Below are positions 1-5,868 of a DNA stretch of 7,878 nt, piece by piece (within the stretch, counting starts at the first letter, position 1; each line of letters begins with the position of its first letter). Under the pieces are notes generated by a model. That model had not been told where the DNA came from. It did no database searches and worked only from the letters and a program-made list of their open reading frames with translations. The stretch covers positions 1-7,878 of the forward strand of contig DAOWAK010000043.1 in NCBI GenBank assembly GCA_030634605.1. Direction: 5' to 3'. The translations under genes were made by a program, and so were the position numbers. This DNA is from Sedimentisphaerales bacterium. GTDB lineage: Bacteria; Planctomycetota; Phycisphaerae; Sedimentisphaerales; SM23-30.

Positions 1-2
1 AG

Positions 3-1646
3 ACCCGGTTGCATGGCTACCTTTCGGAGCATCCCTGTCAGGAATGCGGGGGGGCGCGGTTAAGGCCCGAAGCGCTTTCAGTTTATATTAACAGTAAAAA
101 CATTCATGACATTACCCGAATGAGCATCGGAGAGGCGCAGACTTTTTTCGAGGGACTGAAACTTAACGCGGAGCAGCGGCAGATTGCCCGGTTGATTATC
201 AGGGAATTACGCAGCCGATGTGATTTTCTGGTGAATGTCGGGCTGGACTATCTTACTCTGAATCGGATGAGCGGAACGCTATCGGGCGGGGAAGCGCAGC
301 GGATTCGTTTGGCGACGCAGGTGGGTTCGGCGCTGGTGGGGGTTTGTTACGTTCTGGACGAGCCTTCCATCGGGCTGCATTCGCGGGACAACAAGAGGCT
401 GATCGGCACAATTCAACACCTGGTCGATCTGGGTAACACGGCTATTGTGGTTGAGCATGACGAAGAAACCATGTATTCAGCTGATCACATTATTGATATC
501 GGTCCGGCGGCGGGTGCGCATGGCGGTGAGATTGTCGCCCAGGGCAACGTTGATGATATTATTTCCGCGGAACGGTCGATTACCGGGAAATATTTATCCG
601 GGGAGAGAAAAATTCGATTGCCGGAAAAGCGGCATAAGGTGAATTTGAAATATTGTATTGAGCTAAAAGGTGTTCAGCAGAATAATCTTAAAAATATAGA
701 TGCGATTTTTCCGCTGGGGGTTTTTGTTTGTGTAACGGGGGTGAGTGGTTCGGGTAAAAGTTCGCTGGTCAGTCAGACACTGTTGCCGGCGTTGAAACGC
801 AAGCTGTACAATTCCCGCGAGAAACCCGGTGTGCATAAGTCCCTGATTGGTGCAACGCGGCTGGATAAGGTTATCGAGATCGACCAAAGCCCGATCGGCC
901 GAACGCCGCGTTCCAACCCGGCGACCTATACGGGGGTTTTCGACCATATCCGGCAGCTTTTCAGCAAAACCCGGGAAGCGAAAATTCGCGGTTACAAACC
1001 CGGGAGATTCAGTTTTAACGTCAAGGGCGGCCGATGTGAATATTGTCAGGGGCAGGGTACGAAAAAGATCGAAATGCATTTTCTGCCCGATGTTTATGTG
1101 GTTTGCGATCAGTGCCAGGGCAGCCGATACAATCAGGAAACGCTGGAGATACGCTATCGGGGCAATAATATTTCCAACGTACTGGACATGCGGATTGAGG
1201 ACGCGTTGAGTTTCTTTGAGAATTTCCCGAAGATCAAGCAACTGCTCAAGGCTCTTAACGATGTCGGACTGGGCTATATATCACTGGGGCAGTCTTCGAC
1301 CACGTTAAGCGGCGGTGAGGCCCAGCGGGTGAAACTTTCGTCGGAGCTGGGTAAGGCCAGCACCGGCCACACACTCTATATTCTGGATGAGCCTACTACC
1401 GGTTTGCATTTTGCGGACATTCACAATCTGCTGGAAGTTCTCAACCGACTGGTGAAAATGGGCAACACGGTTATTGTTATCGAGCACAATCTGGATGTGA
1501 TTAAAATGGCGGACCATATTATCGATCTGGGTCCGGAAGGCGGGGATGGCGGCGGGCAGATTATTGCGGCTGATTCACCGGAAAGTCTGGCGAAGTGCAA
1601 AAAGAGTTATACGGGTAAGTTTCTTAAGCCCAAGCTTGAAGGGTAA
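3..1646 (+). CDS. uvrA: UvrA, excinuclease ABC subunit A (5'-truncated by window edge)
   Basis: UvrA is the ATP-dependent DNA damage sensor of nucleotide excision repair; it forms a dimer, loads UvrB at lesions and acts in the cytoplasm on DNA. The frame is open from base 3 with no start codon of its own; the family is about 940 residues, so roughly the first 400 are missing. Visible in order: a CxxC pair (PCQEC, near 33-47); the ABC-I signature LSGGEAQRIRLATQ (from 279); Walker B YVLDEPSIGLH; the second Walker A GVSGSGKS (738-761); SPIGRTPRSNPATYTGVF; the C-terminal zinc finger CEYC-x19-CDQC (1035-1115) that contacts DNA; the second signature LSGGEAQRVKLSSE (from 1305); and Walker B LYILDEPTTGLHFAD (from 1374). 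All ATPase and zinc residues seen here are intact. The end (KFLKPKLEG, TAA) is the normal family C-terminus. No clear terminator follows; the repeat array begins within 12 bases. Confidence 0.98.
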   Translation, partial: TRLHGYLSEHPCQECGGARLRPEALSVYINSKNIHDITRMSIGEAQTFFEGLKLNAEQRQIARLIIRELRSRCDFLVNVGLDYLTLNRMSGTLSGGEAQRIRLATQVGSALVGVCYVLDEPSIGLHSRDNKRLIGTIQHLVDLGNTAIVVEHDEETMYSADHIIDIGPAAGAHGGEIVAQGNVDDIISAERSITGKYLSGERKIRLPEKRHKVNLKYCIELKGVQQNNLKNIDAIFPLGVFVCVTGVSGSGKSSLVSQTLLPALKRKLYNSREKPGVHKSLIGATRLDKVIEIDQSPIGRTPRSNPATYTGVFDHIRQLFSKTREAKIRGYKPGRFSFNVKGGRCEYCQGQGTKKIEMHFLPDVYVVCDQCQGSRYNQETLEIRYRGNNISNVLDMRIEDALSFFENFPKIKQLLKALNDVGLGYISLGQSSTTLSGGEAQRVKLSSELGKASTGHTLYILDEPTTGLHFADIHNLLEVLNRLVKMGNTVIVIEHNLDVIKMADHIIDLGPEGGDGGGQIIAADSPESLAKCKKSYTGKFLKPKLEG

Positions 1647-1657
1647 GAATTAAGCCA

Positions 1658-2066
1658 GCCACAGAGGGCTCAGAGGAATTAAGATTTTTTGACAGGATAA
1701 CAGGATTGGCAGGATTGTTTATCAAGAGAATAAAGATATTTAACCACGGATTGCACGGATTTTAAGATAAGAATTTTTGCCACAGAGGACACAGAGGGCT
1801 CAGAGAATTTAAGAATTTTTGACACTGATTGACACTGATTTTGGGGGTAAATATAAGATAATACAGATAGGCAACCACGGATTGCACGGATTTTAAGATA
1901 AGAATTTTGCCACAGAGGACACAGAGGGCACAGAGAATTTAAGAATTTTTGACATTGATTGACACTGATTTTGGGGGTAAATATAAGATAATACAGATAG
2001 GCAACCACGGATTACACGGATTTTAAGATAAGAATTTTTTGACAGGATAACAGGATCGGCATGATT
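1658..2066. repeat. Modular mosaic repeat array
   Basis: This gene-free stretch is built from three kinds of module. M1 contains CCACAGAGGACACAGAGGG and ends in AAGAATTTTT. M2 starts GACACTGATTGACACTGATT. M3 starts ACCACGGATTGCACGGATT and ends in AAGATAAGAATTTTT. An alternative second module, M2', starts GACAGGATAACAGGAT. The order is M1 (short, 1658-1690), M2' (1691-1741), M3 (1742-1778), M1 (1779-1820), M2 (1821-1872), M3 (1873-1908), M1 (1909-1950), M2 (1951-2002), M3 (2003-2040), M2' (2041-2066). Two of the three module types end in a similar AAGAATTTTT linker. An ORF on the minus strand (1679-2008) is only a translation of these repeats. Similar words are, from memory, common between genes of Planctomycetota and some other environmental bacteria; function unknown. 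Confidence 0.9.
1742..2040. repeat. 130/131-bp tandem repeat core
   Basis: Two nearly identical units stand head to tail (1742-1872, 131 bp; 1873-2002, 130 bp), followed by the first ~38 bases of a third (2003-2040). The one-base length difference is a single T in the T-run before the M1 module. Other differences are point changes: GGGCT/GGGCA in M1, GACACTG/GACATTG in M2, GATTGCACG/GATTACACG in M3. The near-identity suggests recent duplication. Confidence 0.92.
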
Positions 2067-2218
2067 TTATTTTAAGGGAACCTCTGAAAATCGATTTTTT
2101 GCTTATCAAAACGTCGATTGCAGATTAATCTGGGGACACCATACTAATTTCTTGACAGGTATTTATAATTTTTAGTAAGCGTTCACTGAAATAATACCTT
2201 TCATGTAAAAGCGTGTCT
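2067..2218. other. AT-rich gene-free stretch with a perfect 12-bp palindrome
   Basis: No coding sequence is visible. It holds GGGAACCTCTGAAAA (2076-2090), which resembles the kind of sequence seen at some insertion sequence ends, although no partner end or transposase for it is in the window. It overlaps the perfect palindrome AAAATCGATTTT (2087-2098). An isolated REP-like motif follows at 2131-2150. It probably holds debris of older mobile DNA. Confidence 0.4.
2131..2150 (+). repeat. Lone REP-like motif (GGACACC core)
   Basis: TGGGGACACCATACTAATTT shares the GGACACC core and the trailing CTAATTT/TTAATTT with the terminal repeats of the downstream RAYT element (GGACACCTTTAATTT at 3047-3061 and 3067-3081) but differs in between. 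From memory, GGGGACACCATACTTAATT-type sequences flank other RAYT genes, so this may be a relic of a related element. It is in the same orientation as the element's right end. Confidence 0.45.
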
Positions 2219-2350
2219 ATGTCCGATAACTATAGTATGAACAAGGGCGCATATATTGAGCAGTTGGAAGCGGAAGTCGCTAAGATTCCCGCTATGCAGG
2301 CATATATTAAAACGCTGGAATTAAAGGTGTCCGGTACTTTTTATGCTTGA
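2219..2350 (+). pseudogene. Possible gene remnant, 43 codons, running into the RAYT left end
   Basis: The ORF encodes MSDNYSMNKGAYIEQLEAEV, continuing AKIPAMQAYIKTLELKVSGTFYA, then TGA. The first ~35 residues look like a plausible protein start: an amphipathic helix with EQLEAEV and IKTLELKV, similar in flavour to coiled-coil N-termini of several transposases. I do not recognise a specific family. The last ~9 codons lie inside the left inverted repeat of the downstream transposase element (2319-2344), so the natural reading frame may have been interrupted there. There is no clear Shine-Dalgarno before ATG 2219. It could equally be a chance ORF or a small leader peptide. Confidence 0.3.
2319..2344 (+). 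repeat. Left terminal inverted repeat / hairpin of the RAYT element
   Basis: Stem AAAGGT (2323-2328), loop GTCCGGT, stem ACTTTT (2336-2341): six pairs including one G-T wobble. It reads as the reverse complement of 3035-3060 with one mismatch (T versus C at 2338). It is a likely recognition hairpin for the transposase. Confidence 0.75.
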
Positions 2351-2380
2351 CATCCCTTGTTTTTCTGCTATTTGTGGGGC

Positions 2381-3058
2381 ATGGGTAGGCCGAAACGGAT
2401 AACTTTAGGCGGCTATGTTTACCATGTGCTCAATCGAGCTAATGGGCGGCTACGTATTTTTCGTAAAAGTGGCGATTTCGAGGCTTTCGAAACAATTCTC
2501 GCCGAAGGGATCGAGCGGGTCGATATGCGAATTTGCGGCTATTGTATTATGAACAACCACTGGCATCTATTGCTTTGGCCGTATGAGGATGGTGATTTGT
2601 CCGACTATATGCGATGGGTAACGCTCACTCATACTCAGCGTTATCACGTCTCCCACGGCACCACCGGCATAGGTCATCTTTATCAAGGCCGCTACAAAAG
2701 TTTTCCCATCCAAGCTGACAGCCATTACTTAACCGTCTTGCGATACATTGAAGCCAATCCCTTGCGCGCCGAAATTGTGGACGATCCAAATAACTATTCC
2801 TGGTCCAGTTTCGCCGCCCGCAAAGGTTCCGAAAAACCTTTAAACCTAAGCAATGGTCCTGTTGTTCTTCCTGCGAATTGGCCGCAACTGGTTAACCGCA
2901 ATATTGGCCGAAAAGATCATGATAGAATATACAACAGCATCAACCGCGGCTCTCCGCTAGGCGACCCCAACTGGACAAACCGCACCGCTACCAAATTAAA
3001 TCTGGAATCAACCTTAAAACCCAGAGGAAGGCCAATAAAAGGTACCGGACACCTTTAA
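2381..3058 (+). CDS. REP-associated tyrosine transposase (Y1/IS200-like, HUH superfamily)
   Basis: Predicted single-strand DNA endonuclease/transposase of 225 residues that would nick and rejoin REP-type hairpins through a 5'-phosphotyrosine bond. Family marks: N-terminal MGRPKRITLGGYVYHVLNRANG; the metal-binding HUH pair as NNHWHLLL (H60, H62); GHLYQGRYKSFPI (98-110) and YLTVLRYIEANPLRA (116-130), where Y116 or Y122 would be the catalytic tyrosine; WSSFAA at 141; and the RAYT-type tail GSPLGDPNW (190-198) plus LESTLKPRGRP (208-218). Length and motif order are normal and no frameshift is seen, so it may be active. ATG 2381 is chosen because it gives the canonical MGRPKR start; a TTG at 2357 would add eight atypical residues. 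The Shine-Dalgarno is poor (GGGG only one base before the ATG). The stop TAA (3056-3058) lies inside the right terminal hairpin. Confidence 0.92.
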   Translation: MGRPKRITLGGYVYHVLNRANGRLRIFRKSGDFEAFETILAEGIERVDMRICGYCIMNNHWHLLLWPYEDGDLSDYMRWVTLTHTQRYHVSHGTTGIGHLYQGRYKSFPIQADSHYLTVLRYIEANPLRAEIVDDPNNYSWSSFAARKGSEKPLNLSNGPVVLPANWPQLVNRNIGRKDHDRIYNSINRGSPLGDPNWTNRTATKLNLESTLKPRGRPIKGTGHL

Positions 3059-3083
3059 TTTGAACCGGACACCTTTAATTTGA
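3035..3083 (+). repeat. Right terminal hairpin of the RAYT element plus 20-bp tandem duplication
   Basis: The hairpin is AAAGGT (3038-3043), loop ACCGGAC, ACCTTT (3051-3056), six perfect pairs. The 20-base unit ACCGGACACCTTTAATTTGA is present twice without a gap (3044-3063 and 3064-3083) and is identical in both copies. The second copy lacks the 5' stem arm, so it cannot form the same hairpin. Confidence 0.85.
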
Positions 3084-3116
3084 ACGGTGGTGAGAATGAT
3101 ATGATAGCGGAACGGC

Positions 3117-3131
3117 GGGCGGGGCCCGCCC
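3117..3131. repeat. GC-rich near-perfect palindrome
   Basis: GGGCGGG, G, CCCGCCC: 7 bp arms around one central base (3124), in an otherwise AT-rich gap. There is no following T-run, so a classic terminator is not supported. It lies 34 bases after the RAYT element and resembles the small extragenic palindromes found between genes in related genomes. Confidence 0.6.
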
Positions 3132-3262
3132 TGCGAACAAGCTCGAGGGATTGGTTGGTGTGATTCAGGTGATCGGTAAAGTGAGAGGTTGTTTATTTGG
3201 TTGGTTTGGGTGAAGGTGGGTTGTAAAGGATTATTGTCAATATATTTAATGTGTGAAGCGGG

Positions 3263-3292
3263 TTGCGTGATGGGGGTGGAGTGGTGTATAAT
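3263..3292 (+). promoter_or_regulatory. Possible sigma70-type promoter
   Basis: TTGCGT (3263-3268), an 18-base spacer, and a perfect TATAAT (3287-3292). Transcription would start near 3299 and leave a ~230-base leader, carrying the heptamer array and a REP-like palindrome, ahead of the phasin-like gene at 3531. The -10 is consensus and the -35 is weak. A short ORF over this region (3189-3425) has no family character and is disregarded. Confidence 0.35.
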
Positions 3293-3330
3293 ACAAGTAG
3301 GTAAGTGTTTATGGTTTCAACGGGTTTTAA

Positions 3331-3379
3331 AAATCCGAAATCCGAAATCCGAAATCCGAAATCCGAATATCGAAAACCG
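3331..3379 (+). repeat. Heptamer tandem array, unit AAATCCG
   Basis: Five perfect copies of AAATCCG (3331-3365) are followed by two degenerate ones, AATATCG (3366-3372) and AAAACCG (3373-3379), and then AT-rich sequence AAACAAATTCAAATT. It is a simple-sequence array with decay at its 3' side; copy number could vary by slippage. Confidence 0.93.
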
Positions 3380-3482
3380 AAACAAATTCAAATTATCTAA
3401 AGCTCAAAATCCCAAACGGATATGAAGAGTGCATAACGATGTAAGGCTAAGATTGCATGGCTTTGGAATGCGTAAAGTCAGC

Positions 3483-3498
3483 ATGGGCTGAAGCCCAT
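3483..3498. repeat. REP-like palindrome ATGGGCT-GA-AGCCCAT
   Basis: Seven-bp arms around a two-base centre, within CAGCATGGGCTGAAGCCCAT and followed by CCTACAGGAA. This GGGCTNNAGCCC type of element is, from memory, highly repeated between genes of many Planctomycetota. It ends 19 bases before the Shine-Dalgarno of the phasin-like gene, so it would lie in that gene's leader. Confidence 0.6.
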
Positions 3499-3530
3499 CC
3501 TACAGGAATTTTTAAGAAAGGAGTCTGATT

Positions 3531-3848
3531 ATGTTAGATCTGATACATAAAATCCTCTACACGGGAATTGGTTTTGCCGCGATGACGGAGCAGAAGGCCA
3601 GGGAGATTGCGGCGGAGCTGGAGAAAAAGGGAGAAGTTTCATCGGAGGAGGGTAAGAAGCTGGCGGATGAGCTGGTGGCTAAGGCGCGTAAGCAGAGTCA
3701 GGAGTTTCGCCAGAGTGTTAACGATGAGGTTAATGGTGTCTTAAATAAGCTGCATCTGGCGACGCGGGCGGATGTTGAGGCGTTGGAGAAACGGATCGAG
3801 CAGCTGGAGGGTAAGTGTGCCCAGGAACATTGTTCGGAAGAAGAATGA
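3531..3848 (+). CDS. Phasin-like protein (polyhydroxyalkanoate synthesis regulator type)
   Basis: A 105-residue, almost fully helical and highly charged protein. The pattern, a short hydrophobic N-terminal helix (LIHKILYTGIGFAAMT), then EKKGEVSSEEGKKLADELVAKA (31-52), a long charged helix, and LHLATRADVEALEKRIEQLE (74-93), is that of the small phasin/PHA-synthesis-regulator family. Members form coiled coils and associate with granule or membrane surfaces; in many species without PHA synthesis their role is unknown. ATG 3531 is preceded by AAGGAG (3518-3523) with a seven-base gap, a strong ribosome binding site that settles the start. C-terminal CAQEHCSEEE carries two cysteines (C95, C101) of unknown meaning. 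It lies about 300 bases upstream of an ABC1-type kinase on the same strand. Family assignment is from pattern recognition; no PHA synthase gene is visible here. Confidence 0.75.
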   Translation: MLDLIHKILYTGIGFAAMTEQKAREIAAELEKKGEVSSEEGKKLADELVAKARKQSQEFRQSVNDEVNGVLNKLHLATRADVEALEKRIEQLEGKCAQEHCSEEE

Positions 3849-3904
3849 CGAGAAGAAAGCCTGAAGCCTGAAGGATGAAGTTTCAAGGAAATCCTAAGCT
3901 CTAA

Positions 3905-3931
3905 GCTTGTCCTCGACCCGATCGGGGATTC
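3905..3931 (-). repeat. Diverged, inverted copy of the CCCGATC palindrome family
   Basis: It contains the perfect palindrome CCCGATCGGG (3917-3926) between CTTGTCCTCGA and GATTC. Read on the minus strand it parallels the 32-bp elements at 4032 and 6277 (GATCCCCGATC...GACAAG) with a few bases missing. It looks like a related but decayed family member. Confidence 0.45.
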
Positions 3932-4031
3932 TAAACAAATTCGAATTTATCAATGTTAAAAATTCAAAAGGGTGGCGGACGGTTACTGCGAAATGAATTG
4001 TTGGGGTTGAGGAGCTTTGGAATGCGGGAAG

Positions 4032-4063
4032 CTGGATGCCCGATCGAGTCGGGCATGACAAGT
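4032..4063 (+). repeat. Dispersed 32-bp hairpin repeat, copy 1
   Basis: ATGCCCGA (4036-4043), loop TCGAG, TCGGGCAT (4049-4056), flanked by CTGG and GACAAGT. It is identical to the copy at 6277-6308 except for one loop base. It sits between the phasin-like gene and the kinase gene; with no T-run it is more REP-like than a terminator. Confidence 0.85.
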
Positions 4064-4145
4064 CAGGGCGGTGGTTATTTGTGATGTAGGTTTTTAATAA
4101 AAAGAAGCCGGCGAGGTGTCGGTGGTAGATTAGGTTGGTGCGGGT

Positions 4146-5813
4146 TTGTTCAGTCCTTATAAGAATTATCGTTATTTGAGGCGATATCAGCAGATCATCA
4201 CGACGGTGGTGCGCCATGGATTTGGTGAGCTGGTGGGGCGGCTGAATCTGTTTGCGCTGCTGAAGCTGAAGCGGAATAACGGGGAAGGGCAGGAAAGCAA
4301 GGCGATGTCGCGGGCGGTGCGGTTTCGTTTGATGCTGGAGCAGTTGGGTCCGACGTTTATCAAGCTGGGTCAGATATTATCGACGCGGCCGGATTTGCTG
4401 CCGGGTGATATTGTGGTGGAGTTGGCGAATCTTCAGGATGGGGTGACGGCGACGGGTTGGGAGGAAATGCAGAAGGGGCTGAGCCGGGATGATCGGGAGA
4501 TTCTGGAGGAGTCGTTTGGTGAGTTTGATACCGAGCCGATTGCGAGTGCATCGATTGCGCAGGTGTATCGGGCTCGGCTGCGGTCGGGTGAGGATGTGGC
4601 GGTTAAGATTATTCGGGCGGGGACGGAAAAGGTGTTTCGGGATGACATGATTATTCTGGAGCATCTGGCGGGGCTGGTGCAGACGCATGTGGCGGAGGCG
4701 CGGCAGTGGAATACGAAGGCGATTGTGAGTCAGTTGCGGAACTCGATCGATCATGAGCTGGATCTGCAGCATGAGGGGCGGAACGCGGATATATTTCGGG
4801 GGAATTTTGCGGACGATCCGACGGTGTATGTACCGAAGATTTACTGGGAGCATTCGAGCAGGTATCTGCTGGTGATGGAATTTATTGACGGGCGGCCGAT
4901 GGGGGAGTTTTTTGCCGATGGGGTGGAGCCGGAGGTTCGCAAGGAGCTGGCGAGCAACGGGGCGCGGATAGTTTTGCGGCAGGTGTTTGAGCATGGATTT
5001 TTCCAGGCGGATCCGCATCCGGGCAACGTGTTTGTGATGGATGGCGGGGTGATATGTTTTCTGGATTTTGGGATGTTCGGGCGGCTGGATCAGAAGTCGC
5101 TGGAGATTTTGGGGCGGGTGTTGTACGCGGTCAGCAAGCGGGATATTGATCGGCTATTTCGGGCGGCGCGGGATCTGGGGGTGTTGCCGCCGGAGGATAA
5201 TCCGGAATTAAAGTTGGCAGTGCTGGATTTGCTGGAGCAGTATCACGGGCTGCCGTTGAAGCAGATCGATATGCGGCAGTTGTTTCGGGATATTATTCAG
5301 CTGGTGTCGCGGTTTCATATTGGGATCCGGCATGATTTTCTGTTTTTGATCAAGGCGATCGGGACGATTGAATCGACGGGGCGGAAGCTGGATCCGGATT
5401 TTGATATGGTGTCGCATATTGGTCCGTTTGTGAGTAAGATGCTGACGAAGCGGTTTTCTCCGAAGGTGATACTGGAGGATTCGCAGCGGTTTGCGGAGGA
5501 TGTGTCGCTTTTGGCGCGGGAGACGCCGGAGCACTTTCGGGAGATTTTGCGGCAGATTCGGTTGGGGCAGGCGAAGCTGGAGTTTCACCATAAGGGGCTG
5601 GAGAGGCCTATGGCGGATCTTAACCGGATGTCGGATAAGATGATTTTGGGGATTATTGTGGGGGCGTTGATTATTGCGTCGTCGCTGATGGCGCACGGGG
5701 ACATTGGGCCGAGTTTTTTGGGGTTTCCGGTGATCGGCAGTATCAGTTTTTTGATAGCAGGGGTGACGGGGCTGTGGATTATTTTTGATATTTTGCGTAG
5801 TAAGAAGAAATAG
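4146..5813 (+). CDS. ABC1/UbiB/AarF-family atypical kinase
   Basis: A 555-residue member of the UbiB/ADCK family, atypical protein-kinase-like ATPases linked to ubiquinone/isoprenoid metabolism and membrane lipids. Family motifs are intact: KxGQ as FIKLGQILSTRPDLLP (71-86); the alanine-rich loop ASASIAQVYRA (133-143); lysine VAVK (K154); the E of IDHELD (E204); the catalytic loop HGFFQADPHPGN (283-294); and metal-binding DFG (307-309). Two hydrophobic C-terminal segments (about 498-516 and 524-548), then RSKKK, anchor it in the inner membrane, as in the family. TTG 4146 is chosen because an in-frame stop lies five codons upstream (TAG 4131) and no ATG or GTG codon lies close by; the resulting YLRRYQQIITTVVRHGFGELVGRL start is typical. 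The ribosome binding site is weak. Length matches the family (~550). Whether it serves quinone synthesis is not shown, and no ubi or men genes are nearby. Confidence 0.93.
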   Translation: MFSPYKNYRYLRRYQQIITTVVRHGFGELVGRLNLFALLKLKRNNGEGQESKAMSRAVRFRLMLEQLGPTFIKLGQILSTRPDLLPGDIVVELANLQDGVTATGWEEMQKGLSRDDREILEESFGEFDTEPIASASIAQVYRARLRSGEDVAVKIIRAGTEKVFRDDMIILEHLAGLVQTHVAEARQWNTKAIVSQLRNSIDHELDLQHEGRNADIFRGNFADDPTVYVPKIYWEHSSRYLLVMEFIDGRPMGEFFADGVEPEVRKELASNGARIVLRQVFEHGFFQADPHPGNVFVMDGGVICFLDFGMFGRLDQKSLEILGRVLYAVSKRDIDRLFRAARDLGVLPPEDNPELKLAVLDLLEQYHGLPLKQIDMRQLFRDIIQLVSRFHIGIRHDFLFLIKAIGTIESTGRKLDPDFDMVSHIGPFVSKMLTKRFSPKVILEDSQRFAEDVSLLARETPEHFREILRQIRLGQAKLEFHHKGLERPMADLNRMSDKMILGIIVGALIIASSLMAHGDIGPSFLGFPVIGSISFLIAGVTGLWIIFDILRSKKK

Positions 5814-5844
5814 GGTTCAGGGTTCAGGGTCCTGGGTCCAGGGT
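5813..5844 (+). repeat. Heptamer array GGGTTCA/GGGTCCN overlapping the kinase stop codon
   Basis: Units GGGTTCA, GGGTTCA, GGGTCCT, GGGTCCA and a partial GGGT run from the last base of the TAG stop. The last units can pair (CCTG...CAGG, 5831-5842) just before GTGTTTTA, a very weak terminator-like shape. It fills most of the 55-base gap to the next gene. Confidence 0.85.
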
Positions 5845-5855
5845 GTTTTATCAGG

Positions 5856-5862
5856 AAAGGGG
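5856..5862 (+). promoter_or_regulatory. Ribosome binding site deciding the start at 5869
   Basis: AAAGGGG lies six bases before ATG 5869. The frame is open upstream to 5785, but that stretch overlaps the kinase gene and reads through the heptamer array, so the ATG with this site is preferred. Confidence 0.6.
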
Positions 5863-5868
5863 TATGAG

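Larger units (their letters stand above)
2319..3083 (+). mobile_element. RAYT element with terminal inverted repeats
   Basis: A single transposase gene is enclosed by a 26-bp inverted repeat, 2319-2344 on the left and 3035-3060 on the right, matching at 25 of 26 positions. Each copy can form a short hairpin with a GTCCGGT/ACCGGAC loop. The inverted-repeat span is 742 bp, plus a 20-bp duplicated tail on the right to 3083. REP-associated tyrosine transposases typically sit between REP and inverted-REP hairpins in just this way and process single-stranded DNA. No target-site duplication is expected for this class and none is evident. The element's base composition (C as frequent as G on the + strand) contrasts with the G-rich genes downstream, which fits horizontal arrival. 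Confidence 0.75.
3849..4145. other. Gene-free gap carrying dispersed palindromic repeats
   Basis: No coding sequence is supported; the minus-strand ORF across it (3894-4217) reads repeat sequence and the start of the kinase gene. The gap contains three direct near-copies of a CCTGAAG word (3861-3881), the palindrome region at 3905-3931, the word GCTTTGGAATGCG at 4014-4026 (also at 3460-3472, before the phasin-like gene), and the hairpin repeat at 4032-4063. Confidence 0.7.

Noticed and set aside
663..1241. 192-codon minus-strand ORF and other ORFs inside uvrA
   Set aside because: Antisense or frame-shifted shadows of a fully conserved uvrA reading frame.
1679..2008. 109-codon minus-strand ORF
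   Set aside because: It is a translation of the repeat array: the same peptide words recur with the module period. Such ORFs arise whenever these repeats lack stops in a frame; no family character.
1658..2066. CRISPR array
   Set aside because: Units are 130/131 bp and contiguous, built of sub-repeats; there are no short identical repeats separated by unique spacers and no cas genes.
2152..2178. Perfect -35 TTGACA at 2152 as a promoter
   Set aside because: The only good TATAAT (2164-2169) is six bases away, far too close, and the best -10 at a usable spacing (TAGTAA, 2173-2178) matches three of six positions.
3189..3425. 78-codon + strand ORF
   Set aside because: No ribosome binding site, unusual composition, and its C-terminal third is the translated AAATCCG heptamer array.
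4416..5075. Kinase motif changes (ASAS loop, QADPHPGN instead of HADPHPGN) as signs of inactivity
   Set aside because: Both variants occur in ordinary members of the ABC1/UbiB family; the lysine, glutamate, DPHPGN and DFG residues are all present.
4377..5696. Long minus-strand ORFs opposite the kinase gene
   Set aside because: They are very rich in Arg, His, Pro and Leu, as expected from the complement of a G-rich gene; the + strand frame carries all the family motifs.
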